DNA of 64,000 nucleotides from VFKU01 sp964620045 (lineage in GTDB: Bacteria; Hydrogenedentota; Hydrogenedentia; Hydrogenedentales; GCA-2746185), in contig CAZUJL010000001.1 in assembly GCA_964620045.1 (NCBI GenBank), positions 496,001 through 560,000 of the forward strand. The letters run 5' to 3'. This document shows, in pieces, positions 1 to 8,442 of the stretch (position 1 is the stretch's first letter; each line of letters begins with the position of its first letter). A program made the position numbers and the translations under genes. The notes under the pieces were generated by a model that saw only the letters and a list, made by a program, of their open reading frames with translations, searched no databases and was not told the origin of the DNA.

Positions 1-1
1 A

Positions 2-109
2 AGCACGCTGGAGGCCGCGCGGACGCGGCTTTGGCTCTTCGAAGTGCCTGAGGCTTTGCTGTCGGTCATGATGATGGCGGATTTGCCGGCCCCGATTCTT
101 TCAGAATAA
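2..109 (+). CDS. C-terminal fragment of an upstream protein (partial)
   Basis: The window opens inside a frame that remains open to a TAA and would give the last 35 residues of a protein ending PILSE. Third codon positions are mostly G or C, as in the neighbouring genes, and the next gene begins about 70 bases later, so a real gene end is plausible. The piece is too short to show a family, and it could still be chance. Confidence 0.4.
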   Translation, partial: STLEAARTRLWLFEVPEALLSVMMMADLPAPILSE

Positions 110-179
110 TGGCGGGCGCACAACTCGCGCGGCGGGGCAGATGCGCATGCGCGCTTTAAGGACAACCGGAGGATGGTCC

Positions 180-716
180 ATGTCGAATGAAAATCCGCTG
201 CACTCGGGCGCCACGCCCGCCTATGCCGACGCCATGCTGAAGTATCTGGGCAACCGCGAACCGATGGAAGTATTCGCGGCGACGCCGGGGGATGTGCGCA
301 AGGCGGTGGCGGGGCTGTCGACCAAGCAAGTGCAGACGCCGGAAGCGCCGGGCAAGTGGAGCGTGGCGGGCGTTATCCAGCATTTGGTCGACGTCGAGAT
401 CACGCTTGGGCTGCGGTATCGGCGTGTGCTCGCGCAACCGGGGAAGAGCATTCCGGCGATCGATCAGGACGCGCTCGCCGCGGCGACGGACTATAACCAC
501 GCCGATGTGCCGGGCGGCCTCGACGACTTCGAGGCGATCCGCCGCGCGAACCTTCGCTTCCTGCGCAAGCTGACCTCGGCGCAGATGGAATCGTGGGGCA
601 TCCACGAGGAGCGTGGCCGCGAGACGCTGGCACACATGGTGCGACTGTACGCCGCGCACGACTGCTACCACCTCTATCAGATCGAGCGCATCAAAAAGGC
701 GATCGGCGCGGCGTGA
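180..716 (+). CDS. DinB-family protein
   Basis: A 178-residue protein of the DinB/YfiT-like four-helix bundle superfamily. The family signs are the KWSVAGVIQHLVDVE segment near residue 60 and the C-terminal HDCYHLYQIERI segment; these supply the histidines that usually bind one metal ion. Members are thiol transferases or damage-induced proteins, and the substrate cannot be told from sequence. The start is the ATG preceded by GGAGGA at 168-173, six bases away; an in-frame ATG at 141 lacks such a site. The gene ends one base before the convergent metallohydrolase stop. A second DinB-like gene lies at the far end of the window, only distantly similar. Confidence 0.8.
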   Translation: MSNENPLHSGATPAYADAMLKYLGNREPMEVFAATPGDVRKAVAGLSTKQVQTPEAPGKWSVAGVIQHLVDVEITLGLRYRRVLAQPGKSIPAIDQDALAAATDYNHADVPGGLDDFEAIRRANLRFLRKLTSAQMESWGIHEERGRETLAHMVRLYAAHDCYHLYQIERIKKAIGAA

Positions 717-717
717 A

Positions 718-2049
718 TTATTTGTAATCGGGTAGTGTCGCGCCGAGCTGCATCGCGCTGGTCATAAAATAATTTCGGGCATTCGCGCTGATCTGCTGAC
801 GGCCGATCGCGATCAAGGCCTCGCCTTTGACGGTTTTTGCCGCGGCGCTGTTTGGATCGAGCGCGAGCACGTGATCCGCCAATTCCGCCGCCCACTGGAA
901 ATCGTCGGCCGCGATAGCGGCCTGCGCCTTTTCGAGCAACTTGTCCGCGCCGCCGGCCATGTCCGCCATACGCTGTGCGCGCTGCTCCGGCGCAAGCGGG
1001 AAGAGGTTTGTCGCGTTGCCGTCGAACCAGCCGAGATTGCCTGCAAAAATGGAACGGACGGCCCAGGGGATCGTTCCGTAGAACTCCTGCAGGTGCGGCT
1101 TCGCGGCGAGGTCGTCCGGCAGTTTCACTTCTTGCACGAGTTGGTCGGGGGTCAGCCCGCGGTTCATGCCGGCGATGGTCTGCATATACACACTATGGAT
1201 GGCGTCTCGGTAATCCGTGAGCACTTCCTTGATGTGCGCGGCGCCGGTGAGCGGGCGCGTGTGGCTGGGCACGAGGAATTCCGGGCCTTCGGCGATCATC
1301 AGATCGACGCTGTCGCGCCACTTGCGCACGTCGCGGTACGGCGTGCCGCGGATCGCGTACAAATTCGGGAACGCGAGGTAGTAGTTGTCCGCCGCGCAGA
1401 GCACTTTCTTCTCGGGCAGCCACACGTAAATCTGGTCGTCCGTTTCGCCGGGGGCGTGGACGAGTTTCATCTTCACGCCAGCAACCGTGACGTCGAGGAC
1501 ATCGGAGAAGGTCTGCGTGGGCGGCAGGTAGCTCAGCGCGCCGCCTTGGTCAAGCACGAGCTTCAGTCCAATGCCGGAGTTCGGCCGGTTCGCGTCGGGC
1601 AACAGCGCGCCGAACTGGCGCAGGTTGCGCGGGCGCATCGCGTTGCCGACTTCGGCGTTGCTTTGCTGGATGAGCGTTTCGAGCAGATCGTGCGCGTAAA
1701 TGGCGGGCGCGCCACCGGCGGCGAAGACTTCGGCGCCGTTGATGTGGTCGTAGTGGTTGTGGGTGTAGACGATCGCCTTGACAGGTTTGGTCGTGAGCTT
1801 GTCGAACTCGGCCTTGATCGCGCGCGCGGCGGCTTTGCTTTCGGTGGTGTCGACGATGATGACGCCGTCGGTCCCTTCAATCAGGATGGAATTCGCGAGC
1901 GCGTAGCCCACGGCGACCCATACGCCGTCGGTGACTTTGATGATCTCCTGCCGGAACTCGTCGGAATGCGCGATGAGCTTTTCTTCGTTGGATTGTTGCG
2001 CGGCGGCGGGCAGCGCGAGGCACAGGGCGAGGGCGAGGAAGCGCGTCAT
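718..2049 (-). CDS. secreted MBL-fold hydrolase, alkylsulfatase-like
   Basis: A 443-residue protein with a cleavable signal peptide (residues 1-18, ending AAAQQ). The metallo-beta-lactamase domain carries THNHYDH at 96-102, which matches the zinc-binding motif of SdsA1/BDS1-type alkyl sulfatases, followed by the HAPGETDDQ and CAADN metal-ligand regions. After residue 275 comes a helical segment resembling the alkyl-sulfatase dimerisation domain (GLTPDQLVQEVKLP, then GNLGWFDGN). The SCP2-like C-terminal domain of full-length alkyl sulfatases (about 650 residues) appears to be missing. It probably cleaves sulfate or a related ester outside the cytoplasm; the exact substrate is unknown. Confidence 0.8.
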   Translation of the reverse strand: MTRFLALALCLALPAAAQQSNEEKLIAHSDEFRQEIIKVTDGVWVAVGYALANSILIEGTDGVIIVDTTESKAAARAIKAEFDKLTTKPVKAIVYTHNHYDHINGAEVFAAGGAPAIYAHDLLETLIQQSNAEVGNAMRPRNLRQFGALLPDANRPNSGIGLKLVLDQGGALSYLPPTQTFSDVLDVTVAGVKMKLVHAPGETDDQIYVWLPEKKVLCAADNYYLAFPNLYAIRGTPYRDVRKWRDSVDLMIAEGPEFLVPSHTRPLTGAAHIKEVLTDYRDAIHSVYMQTIAGMNRGLTPDQLVQEVKLPDDLAAKPHLQEFYGTIPWAVRSIFAGNLGWFDGNATNLFPLAPEQRAQRMADMAGGADKLLEKAQAAIAADDFQWAAELADHVLALDPNSAAAKTVKGEALIAIGRQQISANARNYFMTSAMQLGATLPDYK

Positions 2050-2106
2050 GGGAGATCTCCTGGAAATGGTCGCTGGATTCTACCCAATTGACGACGAGAT
2101 TTGGAC

Positions 2107-2140
2107 GGGGAGATTCTTCGCTGCGCTCAGAATGACAAAG
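2107..2140. repeat. fragment of a widespread intergenic sequence
   Basis: GGGGAGATTCTTCGCTGCGC followed by TCAGAATGACAAAGG resembles, from memory, a sequence dispersed between genes in many bacterial genomes. It lies between the metallohydrolase and UbiB genes. No gene or promoter is seen in this 93-base gap. Confidence 0.45.
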
Positions 2141-2142
2141 GA

Positions 2143-3819
2143 TTAGAAATTTTTGGAGCGGAGGATGGAAATCAAGAGGCCAACGCCCAATAGGCCGGCG
2201 ATGATGTAGCCCGCGAGGGCGAGGGTGCGCGTGCCGGTGGCGTCCGACGAGAGCAGCCAGGACGAGCCCATGACGATGGATCCGGCGACGACGCTGAACG
2301 CGACGCGGTCGCTGGCGCGATCGATGACGGCAGTGAGTTTTTCCAGGCCCTGGTGCGTAAACTTGATGTTGAACTTCCCGTGCCGCGCCATCTGCATGAG
2401 CACGTGCGCGTCGGCCGGCAACTCGCGGATCATGCGCAGCAGGCGAAACAGATAATCCTGTGCTTCGTCCATCATTTCGCCGGGGGCGAACCGGCGGCGG
2501 ATCGAGCGTTCAACGTAGGGCCGCAGAATGGGGAGCGAGTTCAGCGCGGGATCGAGCGCGTGTCCGGTGGATTCAATCGTACTGAGGGCCTTGATCAGGA
2601 GCGAGAACCGCGAGGGCAGGCGCAGGCCGTGGCGGATGAGCAGATCCGATATGCGCTCCAGCGCCTTCCCCACTTCGCCGCCGCCGATGATCGACTGCGC
2701 TTCGAAGGCGAGGTAGTCCGCCACTTCGCGTTGCAACGCCGCGACATCTTCGAGGTCGCTGGCGTCTGTAAGCAACAGCATGCAGTCGGTCACGCGCCGG
2801 GAATCTTCCATGAACACCGCGCGCAGCAGGTCCGACATGATGCTAATGTCGGAAGCCTCCAGACGCCCGACCATGCCGAAATCGATGAAGCCGAGGCGGT
2901 TGTCGCGCGTGAGCAGGATGTTGCCGGGGTGCGGGTCCGCATGGAACAGGTTGTCGTCGAACACCTGCTTGAACACGGCATGACAGCCGATCTGGGCCAC
3001 GTCGCGCGGGTTCGAGTTGCGCAAGGCATATTCGCTGAGCGCATCGACGCGGACACCGTCGATAAAACTCATCGTGAGCACTTCCGAGCTGCTGAACTCG
3101 GGGTACACCCGCGGGATTTCGACCGTGGGGTCGTCTTTGAAATTTTCATGGAAGCGCTGCACCGTGCGCGCCTCAATCGCGAAATCCATTTCGCGGTGAA
3201 TCGTGCGGCTGAATTCGTGAATGAGCTGCGGCGCGTCGAGCCACTTCAGATCGTCGACGTGGATCTCGATCCATTCGGCGAGTGTCGTCATCAGGCTGAT
3301 GTCTGCGGCGACCGTCTGCTTGATGTTCGGCCGGCGCACCTTTACCGCGACCGTTTGCCCGCTGTGCAGCTTGGCCTTGTACACCTGACTCAGCGACGCG
3401 GCCGCGATCGGCGTTTCGGGAAATTCCTTGAAGATCGCCGCGATGGGTTGGCCGAGCGAACGCTCGACCACTTCGCGCATGGTCTCGAAGGGCAGCGGGC
3501 CGACACGATCCTGCAGGTGCGCGAGTTCGTCGCGCAGGTCTTTCGAGAAAATATCGGGACGCGTGCTGAGCACCTGGCCGAGCTTTACAAACGAGGGGCC
3601 GAGTTCCGTGAAGGCTTCGCGCAGGCGCTCGCCGGTGGTCTCGGGGCGGCCCTTGGGCGCGTCGCCGAGGCGTATGCGGCGCAGCACGCGGGCCGGCAGG
3701 CTGCGCTGGATGCCGAGACGCTGAATGACGTCCGCAAACCCATGCTTGGCGAGGACTTGCAGCACCTGCGCAAGGCGGACCGTGTCGCTGACGCGGCGCG
3801 CAAAGGCGAGATACTGCAT
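2143..3819 (-). CDS. UbiB/ABC1/AarF-family atypical kinase
   Basis: A 558-residue protein with all the hallmarks of the UbiB/COQ8 family: the KLGQ motif at 79-82, the alanine-rich AAAS nucleotide loop at 139-142, the VAVK lysine at 160, HADPHPGN at 293-300 and the IDFG metal site at 312-315. The last 50 residues form two membrane helices. Family members support quinone or isoprenoid lipid metabolism at the membrane, probably as ATPases. The start chosen is the ATG preceded by GGAGGA with nine bases of spacing; an upstream in-frame start at 3867 has no such site. No ubiquinone genes are nearby, so the lipid partner is not shown. Confidence 0.88.
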   Translation of the reverse strand: MQYLAFARRVSDTVRLAQVLQVLAKHGFADVIQRLGIQRSLPARVLRRIRLGDAPKGRPETTGERLREAFTELGPSFVKLGQVLSTRPDIFSKDLRDELAHLQDRVGPLPFETMREVVERSLGQPIAAIFKEFPETPIAAASLSQVYKAKLHSGQTVAVKVRRPNIKQTVAADISLMTTLAEWIEIHVDDLKWLDAPQLIHEFSRTIHREMDFAIEARTVQRFHENFKDDPTVEIPRVYPEFSSSEVLTMSFIDGVRVDALSEYALRNSNPRDVAQIGCHAVFKQVFDDNLFHADPHPGNILLTRDNRLGFIDFGMVGRLEASDISIMSDLLRAVFMEDSRRVTDCMLLLTDASDLEDVAALQREVADYLAFEAQSIIGGGEVGKALERISDLLIRHGLRLPSRFSLLIKALSTIESTGHALDPALNSLPILRPYVERSIRRRFAPGEMMDEAQDYLFRLLRMIRELPADAHVLMQMARHGKFNIKFTHQGLEKLTAVIDRASDRVAFSVVAGSIVMGSSWLLSSDATGTRTLALAGYIIAGLLGVGLLISILRSKNF

Positions 3820-3897
3820 CGGGACGGGTCCTCCGGCGGACAAATATAGGCCGCGCGAGTATAACAAACGCGCGCCAAAACGGCCCTATTCTGGTGC

Positions 3898-3924
3898 TGT
3901 CACAACGGGGAGGGCCTGTGCGTC
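3898..3924 (+). promoter_or_regulatory. predicted ECF41 sigma-factor target promoter
   Basis: TGTCACA at 3898-3904 is followed after exactly 16 bases by CGTC at 3921-3924. This is the bipartite promoter described for group ECF41 sigma factors, upstream of the carboxymuconolactone-decarboxylase, oxidoreductase or epimerase genes they control. It lies about 38 bases before the ATG of such a gene, and an ECF41 factor is the next gene along. The motif is seen directly; its use is inferred. Confidence 0.8.
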
Positions 3925-3961
3925 TATTAGGGTGATACGCAAAACGACAGGAGTTCCGACG

Positions 3962-4537
3962 ATGCGCCTCTCCCCCATCGAAAAACCCGAAGGCCTGAAG
4001 ATGAAGATCGCCTATTGGCTGACCCGGCGGAAATTCGGCAAGGTGATCACGCCGTTGAAAGTGGTGTACGCCCGCGTGCCGAAGTCGCTTTCGCTCGGGC
4101 AGGCGATGAGCAAGTTCCTGCAGACGCCGTTTCGCATCGACAAGGAACTGGTTTTCCTCATCGAGAGTTATACGGCCGGGATCAACAAGTGCGGGTTCTG
4201 CATCGACATCGGTCATGCGTTCGCCATGAACATGGCGCCAGAGATGATGGAAAAACTGTATGCCGTCGTCGATTTCCGCAACGACCCGCGCTTCACGGCG
4301 CGCGAACGGGCGGCGCTGAACTATATCGACGCGATCACGCGTGACAAGCACGTGAGCGACGACACCTTCGCGGCGCTGCGGGAACATTTCACGGCGGAGG
4401 AGATCGTGGAGATCACAATGATCAACGCGGTGGAAAATTATTACAATTTGATCAATATCCCGATGGAAATTGAATCGGACGGCCTGTGTGCCCTCGTTCC
4501 GGACTCCAAACGGGATAGGATGTCGGCGCGAGCGTAG
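3962..4537 (+). CDS. carboxymuconolactone decarboxylase / AhpD-like protein
   Basis: A 191-residue helical protein of the CMD/AhpD family. It carries a CxxC pair at Cys77 and Cys80 (KCGFC) preceded by an acidic ESYTAGIN helix, the arrangement used for thiol redox chemistry. The histidine of AhpD (four residues after the second Cys) is glycine here, and His85 lies one residue further on. The start follows AGGAG at 3949-3953 by eight bases. It is the expected ECF41 regulon partner: the matching promoter lies in front and the sigma gene begins 14 bases after the stop, so the two are probably co-transcribed. Substrate unknown; a redox or detoxification role is inferred. Confidence 0.88.
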   Translation: MRLSPIEKPEGLKMKIAYWLTRRKFGKVITPLKVVYARVPKSLSLGQAMSKFLQTPFRIDKELVFLIESYTAGINKCGFCIDIGHAFAMNMAPEMMEKLYAVVDFRNDPRFTARERAALNYIDAITRDKHVSDDTFAALREHFTAEEIVEITMINAVENYYNLINIPMEIESDGLCALVPDSKRDRMSARA

Positions 4538-4551
4538 GAACTAATAGATAC

Positions 4552-5424
4552 ATGGACGCAGTAGAAACCTTTGCGCAATACCGGCCGATGTTGTTCGGCA
4601 TTGCGTACCGCATGCTGGGCAGCGTGATGGATGCCGAGGACGTGGTGCAGGAGGCGTATCTGCGGTGGGAGCACACGGACCGCGCGCGTGTGGAATCGCC
4701 GCGGGCGTTTTTGGGCACTGTGGTGACGCGGCTCAGTATCGATGCGCTGCGGGAAGCCAAGCGGCGGCGCGAAGTCTATGTGGGCGAGTGGTTGCCGGAG
4801 CCGCTGATGACGGGACGCGACCCGCGCGAGTCGGCGGAGCTGGCGGATTCGCTGTCCACGGCCTTCCTGGTCTTGCTGGAAAGTTTGTCGCCGCCGGAGC
4901 GCGCGGCGTTTCTGTTGCGTGAAGTGTTCGGGTACGACTACCGCGATCTCGCGGACGTGCTCGAGACGACCGATGTGAATTGCCGCCAGATGGTGAGCCG
5001 CGCGAAGGCGCGCCTGGAATCGCGCGAGCACCGGTTCGAGCCGTCGCGCGAGGACCAGGAACGGCTGCTGGCGCATTTCGTGCAGGCGACCACGTCGGGC
5101 GACTACGACGCGCTGGTGGCCGTGCTGGCGGACGACGCGGCGGTGTACTCCGATCACGGCGGCAAGGCGCCGGCCGCGCAGCGCACAATTTTTGGCGCGG
5201 ACAAAATCGCCCGGTTCTTCCTCGGCGTGCAGAAGCGGTTTCCGCCGGTCGATCCCTCGGTGCGGATGGTGTCGCTGAACGGCAAACCCGGCGCGATCAT
5301 CTATTCCGGACAGGAACCAAACTCCGCGTTTTCATTCGACTGCGTGGACGGAAAAATCGTGCACATCTACGTCGTGCGCAATCCGGAAAAGCTGCAACAC
5401 CTGACGCTGACGGCGGTGGAGTGA
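4552..5424 (+). CDS. ECF41-group RNA polymerase sigma factor with SnoaL-like C-terminal domain
   Basis: A 290-residue sigma factor. Residues 1-165 hold ECF sigma regions 2 and 4 (AEDVVQEAYLRW in region 2; FGYDYRDLADVLE and CRQMVSRAKARL in region 4). The linker contains WLPEP at 80-84, a signature of SigJ/ECF41 proteins. Residues 170-290 form a fused SnoaL/NTF2-like domain with DHGGK at 201-205 (the DGGGK motif) and NPEKL at 277-281 (the NPDKL motif), both reported to control ECF41 activity in place of an anti-sigma factor. No anti-sigma gene is adjacent, as expected. It probably drives the promoter in front of the preceding CMD gene and hence its own transcription. The signal is unknown. Confidence 0.93.
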   Translation: MDAVETFAQYRPMLFGIAYRMLGSVMDAEDVVQEAYLRWEHTDRARVESPRAFLGTVVTRLSIDALREAKRRREVYVGEWLPEPLMTGRDPRESAELADSLSTAFLVLLESLSPPERAAFLLREVFGYDYRDLADVLETTDVNCRQMVSRAKARLESREHRFEPSREDQERLLAHFVQATTSGDYDALVAVLADDAAVYSDHGGKAPAAQRTIFGADKIARFFLGVQKRFPPVDPSVRMVSLNGKPGAIIYSGQEPNSAFSFDCVDGKIVHIYVVRNPEKLQHLTLTAVE

Positions 5425-5445
5425 ATCGGGCTATACTTTGGTCCG

Positions 5446-6411
5446 ATGACCTACGTTTCTCTCGATACTCCCCGGCCCCCCGCGCACTTCGGTGCGAAGC
5501 GCTACTACACCTGGAACCACCACCTGCGCGAGACTTTTGGCGGGAAGGTGTTCAAGGTGGCGCTGGACGGCGGGTTCACGTGCCCGAACCGCGACGGCAC
5601 GAAGGCGCGCTACGGCTGCACGTTCTGCTCGCAGCTCGGCTCGGGCGATTTCGCAGGCGATCGGCGGGATAGCCTTGTCCGTCAATTCGCCGCCGTGCGC
5701 GACACGATGCACGCCAAGTGGCCCGCGGCGCAGTACCTCGCGTATTTCCAGGCGTTTTCGAACACCTACGCGCCGGTGCCGGTGCTGCGCGAACGCTACG
5801 AGACGGCATTGGCGCAGCCGGATGTGGTCGGCCTGTCGATCGCGACGCGGCCGGATTGTTTGCCGGACGACGTCGTGGACTATCTCGCGGAACTCCACGC
5901 GCGGACGTATCTGTGGGTGGAGATTGGGTTACAGACGATCCACGAGCGCACCGCGACCCTGATCAACCGCGCGCACGATTACGAGACGTTTGTGGACGGT
6001 GTCGCGCGGCTGCGCGCGCGCGGCATCCGCGTGTGCGTGCACATCATCAACGGTCTGCCGGACGAATCGCGCACGATGATGCTGGACACGGCACGGGCCG
6101 TCGCGGCGCAGGGCGTGCAAGGAATTAAGATTCATCTGCTGCACGTGCTGAAGAACACGGCGATGGCACAGCAGCATGCGGATGGTCTTGTGCGGCTGAT
6201 GGATCGCGATGAGTACGTCGGCGTGGTCTGCGATCAACTCGAGATCTTGCCGCCGGAGATGATCATCCACCGCGTGACGGGCGACGGCCCGCGCGATCTG
6301 CTGATCGGGCCGATGTGGAGCCTGAAAAAGTGGGAAGTGCTGAACGCGATCGACCATGAACTCGCGCGGCGCGGGACCTGGCAGGGCGCGCGCCGTAGCG
6401 CCGGCTTCTAG
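5446..6411 (+). CDS. TIGR01212/YhcC-type radical SAM protein
   Basis: A 321-residue radical SAM protein, close in length to E. coli YhcC. The cluster-binding region is the spaced CPNRDGTKARYGCTFC motif around residues 46-61, with three cysteines for the 4Fe-4S cluster that cleaves S-adenosylmethionine. Later family-typical segments are YFQAFSNTYAP, SIATRPDCLPDDV, WVEIGLQTIHE and HIINGLPDES. The reaction of this family is not established. TATACT lies nine bases before the ATG, too close for an ordinary leader, and no strong ribosome binding site is visible. The stop codon falls inside a palindromic repeat shared with the convergent MFS gene. Confidence 0.88.
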   Translation: MTYVSLDTPRPPAHFGAKRYYTWNHHLRETFGGKVFKVALDGGFTCPNRDGTKARYGCTFCSQLGSGDFAGDRRDSLVRQFAAVRDTMHAKWPAAQYLAYFQAFSNTYAPVPVLRERYETALAQPDVVGLSIATRPDCLPDDVVDYLAELHARTYLWVEIGLQTIHERTATLINRAHDYETFVDGVARLRARGIRVCVHIINGLPDESRTMMLDTARAVAAQGVQGIKIHLLHVLKNTAMAQQHADGLVRLMDRDEYVGVVCDQLEILPPEMIIHRVTGDGPRDLLIGPMWSLKKWEVLNAIDHELARRGTWQGARRSAGF

Positions 6412-6460
6412 CCGGCTATCGAGAACGCCGCAATTCGTGCCGGCTGGAAGCCGGCGCTAC
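6395..6460. repeat. REP-like inverted repeat between convergent genes
   Basis: Two 22-base arms, 6395-6416 and 6439-6460, are inverted copies with one mismatch. Each arm also folds alone: GCCGGCT-TCT-AGCCGGC on the left and GCCGGCT-GGA-AGCCGGC on the right, both with perfect 7-bp stems. The stop codons of both flanking genes lie within or at the edge of the arms. It looks like a paired repetitive extragenic palindrome and may end transcription in both directions, though neither side has a clear T-run. Confidence 0.8.
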
Positions 6461-7773
6461 GATCTGGCCAGGCGGGCTGCGTCGCGCTTGGCAAATACCG
6501 TGGCGCCCAAAAACAACAGCACCCCCGCGAGCACGTAGACACCCGCGGTGGTGGCAATCGCGAAGCCCAGGCTGGTGCGTGTGGCGATTTCGCCGACCAC
6601 GATCGGTCCGGTGACGCCGCCGATGAGCCAGCCGATGGCGTTCAGGAAGCCGGCCGTTTTGCCGCGTTCGTCGGGCCGGACGAAATCGTAGGCCGCGGCG
6701 AAGATGTTGGCGTCATAGAGGCCTTTGAAGAAGCCCCAGAAGGTCAGCGCGACGATGAGCCACTCGATGGAATGCGTGAGCCCGCACAACACGACAAAGG
6801 GCGCGCCGCCGAAGACGCCGATCATTTGCACGAACATGCGGCCGCCGGGGAAGCGCAGGCGGAGGCGGTCGGCGAGGTATCCGCTGAGCGGCGCGGCGAT
6901 CATGCTCGCGCCTTGCACGTAGATCGTCGCCTGCAAACCTGACTTCCACAGGCTCATGCCGAATTCCTTGTTGAGGTAGGACGGCATCCAGCCCATGAGC
7001 ACCATGGCGACGAAGTTGGCGCACATAAATGCGCCGAGCAACATCAGCAGGGACGGCGTGCGCCGGACCAGTCCGAGGAATTCCCGGAACGAAACAAACA
7101 CCGACTTCGAGCTGCCCGGCGGCGGCAGGTGAATGTCGGGTTCGGAGATGCCGCGCTTGGGCTCGTGCAGCGTCCAGTGCAGGACGATCCCGAGCAGCAC
7201 GCCGAGGCCGCCGAAGAACACGAAGGACCCGCGCCAGCCGAACTGCGTTTCGGCGATGTAGCCCGAGATGGCGCTGCCCGCGATGGTGCCGACGTACACG
7301 CTGGTTTGGTGGACGCTCATCGCGCGGGAGCGCGTCTGCTTGCCGTGGAAATCCGCGACGAGGGACATGGAGGCCGGAAAGTAGAACGTCTCGCCGATGC
7401 CCTCGGCCGCGCGGAAGAACACGAGCGTGGCGTAGTTGCGCGAGAGCGCGGTCGCCATGCAGATGATGCTCCAGATATGCAGGCCGAGCAGGATGGCGCG
7501 CTTGCGCGCGACGCGGTCGACGATGAATCCGGCGAACGGCGCGCCGAGGCCATACAACCACGCAAACGCCGCGACGGCCACGCCCTGTTCGCGCAGGCTG
7601 AGATCGAGTTCCTTGGAGATGGCGGGCATGACGGCGGAGAACGCGGTGCGGTCGGCGTAGTTGAAGAAAGCGATGAACCACAGCATCACGATGACGTGCC
7701 ACTTGTAGTTCCGGCTGACTTTGATGGTCTGATCGACGAGGATCGAGCCGCTGCCGGAGGGTTGCACCGCCAT
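6457..7773 (-). CDS. MFS transporter, ACS (anion:cation symporter)-like
   Basis: A 438-residue major facilitator with about 12 membrane helices. The first helix segment FFNYADRTAFSAVMP and the loop RVARKRAIL resemble the ACS family, whose members import organic anions such as hexuronates, glucarate, phthalate or sialic acid. A GGGAGA site precedes the ATG. No catabolic genes lie beside it, so the substrate cannot be inferred. The stop codon lies at the edge of the shared palindromic repeat. Confidence 0.85.
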   Translation of the reverse strand: MAVQPSGSGSILVDQTIKVSRNYKWHVIVMLWFIAFFNYADRTAFSAVMPAISKELDLSLREQGVAVAAFAWLYGLGAPFAGFIVDRVARKRAILLGLHIWSIICMATALSRNYATLVFFRAAEGIGETFYFPASMSLVADFHGKQTRSRAMSVHQTSVYVGTIAGSAISGYIAETQFGWRGSFVFFGGLGVLLGIVLHWTLHEPKRGISEPDIHLPPPGSSKSVFVSFREFLGLVRRTPSLLMLLGAFMCANFVAMVLMGWMPSYLNKEFGMSLWKSGLQATIYVQGASMIAAPLSGYLADRLRLRFPGGRMFVQMIGVFGGAPFVVLCGLTHSIEWLIVALTFWGFFKGLYDANIFAAAYDFVRPDERGKTAGFLNAIGWLIGGVTGPIVVGEIATRTSLGFAIATTAGVYVLAGVLLFLGATVFAKRDAARLARS

Positions 7774-7842
7774 TGCGTTCTCCCGGGTTCGTAATAGCCG
7801 TTGCGGAGAGTATCAACCGCGCGGCGTGAGTTCCAACTACGC

Positions 7843-8382
7843 CTACTCGCCGATCTGGTACAGGCGGCCGTCTTTCACCGAGTAGAACAGCGGCGCGACG
7901 GGCAAGCTCGGGAAGCGCTCGCGCAGGCGGCGCACCTGGGTGAGCGTGGACTGAATCGGATCGTCGATGGCGAACTTTTCCACGTTGTCGTCGAAGTGCG
8001 CCTCGGCGTCGGCGCGAAGCCAGCCGAGCGACACGAGGCCGGAGACGAATTCCTCGCGGCGATCACGGATGGTGATCATGCCGCAGTCGTCGTGCCCGAA
8101 GACGGCGACGGCGCGCACGCCGCCGACGGCGATGGCAAACGAAATCTTAAACTGCACGCGATCGAGGCGCGCGCCGCCGGTGCGCAGGATGAACGAGAAA
8201 TTGTCGGGCATGCGCATGTGCTTTCGGTTGTCCATGCACATGCCGATGAGGAGCTCGGCGCGCGTGTAGGGCCGGTGCGGCGCGTCGAGGTTGTGGTAGC
8301 GCAGGAGATCGCCGATGGGCGTGTCGCGCCACTGCGGGAAGATGTCCTGTTCGGTGTTGACGGGATAAAGCTGCGGGTTCAC
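7843..8382 (-). CDS. beta-carbonic-anhydrase-like protein
   Basis: A 179-residue protein with the metal-site pattern of beta-carbonic anhydrases: CMDNR at 49-53 (Cys ligand, then the Asp-Arg dyad) and HDDC at 97-100 (His and second Cys ligand). The rest is shorter and diverged relative to typical enzymes of 200-220 residues. Members interconvert CO2 and bicarbonate, but some paralogues have other roles (for example carbon disulfide hydrolase), so activity should not be assumed. The start chosen is a GTG preceded by AAGGAG with five bases of spacing; an ATG at 8400 would add six unlikely residues. It appears to be a single-gene unit. Confidence 0.72.
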   Translation of the reverse strand: MNPQLYPVNTEQDIFPQWRDTPIGDLLRYHNLDAPHRPYTRAELLIGMCMDNRKHMRMPDNFSFILRTGGARLDRVQFKISFAIAVGGVRAVAVFGHDDCGMITIRDRREEFVSGLVSLGWLRADAEAHFDDNVEKFAIDDPIQSTLTQVRRLRERFPSLPVAPLFYSVKDGRLYQIGE

Positions 8383-8442
8383 GGGAACTCCTTGGCACAC
8401 AAGTACCGGATTTAGTTGGGGAAAAACAAGTTCCGGCCAGTT

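Noticed and set aside
2353..3849. Long plus-strand frame opposite the UbiB gene
   Set aside because: The minus strand shows all UbiB motifs; the plus frame has no motif and no ribosome binding site.
5432..5437. TATACT as -10 box of the radical SAM gene
   Set aside because: No -35 box at the right distance, and the message would begin at or next to the ATG. Leaderless translation is possible but unsupported.
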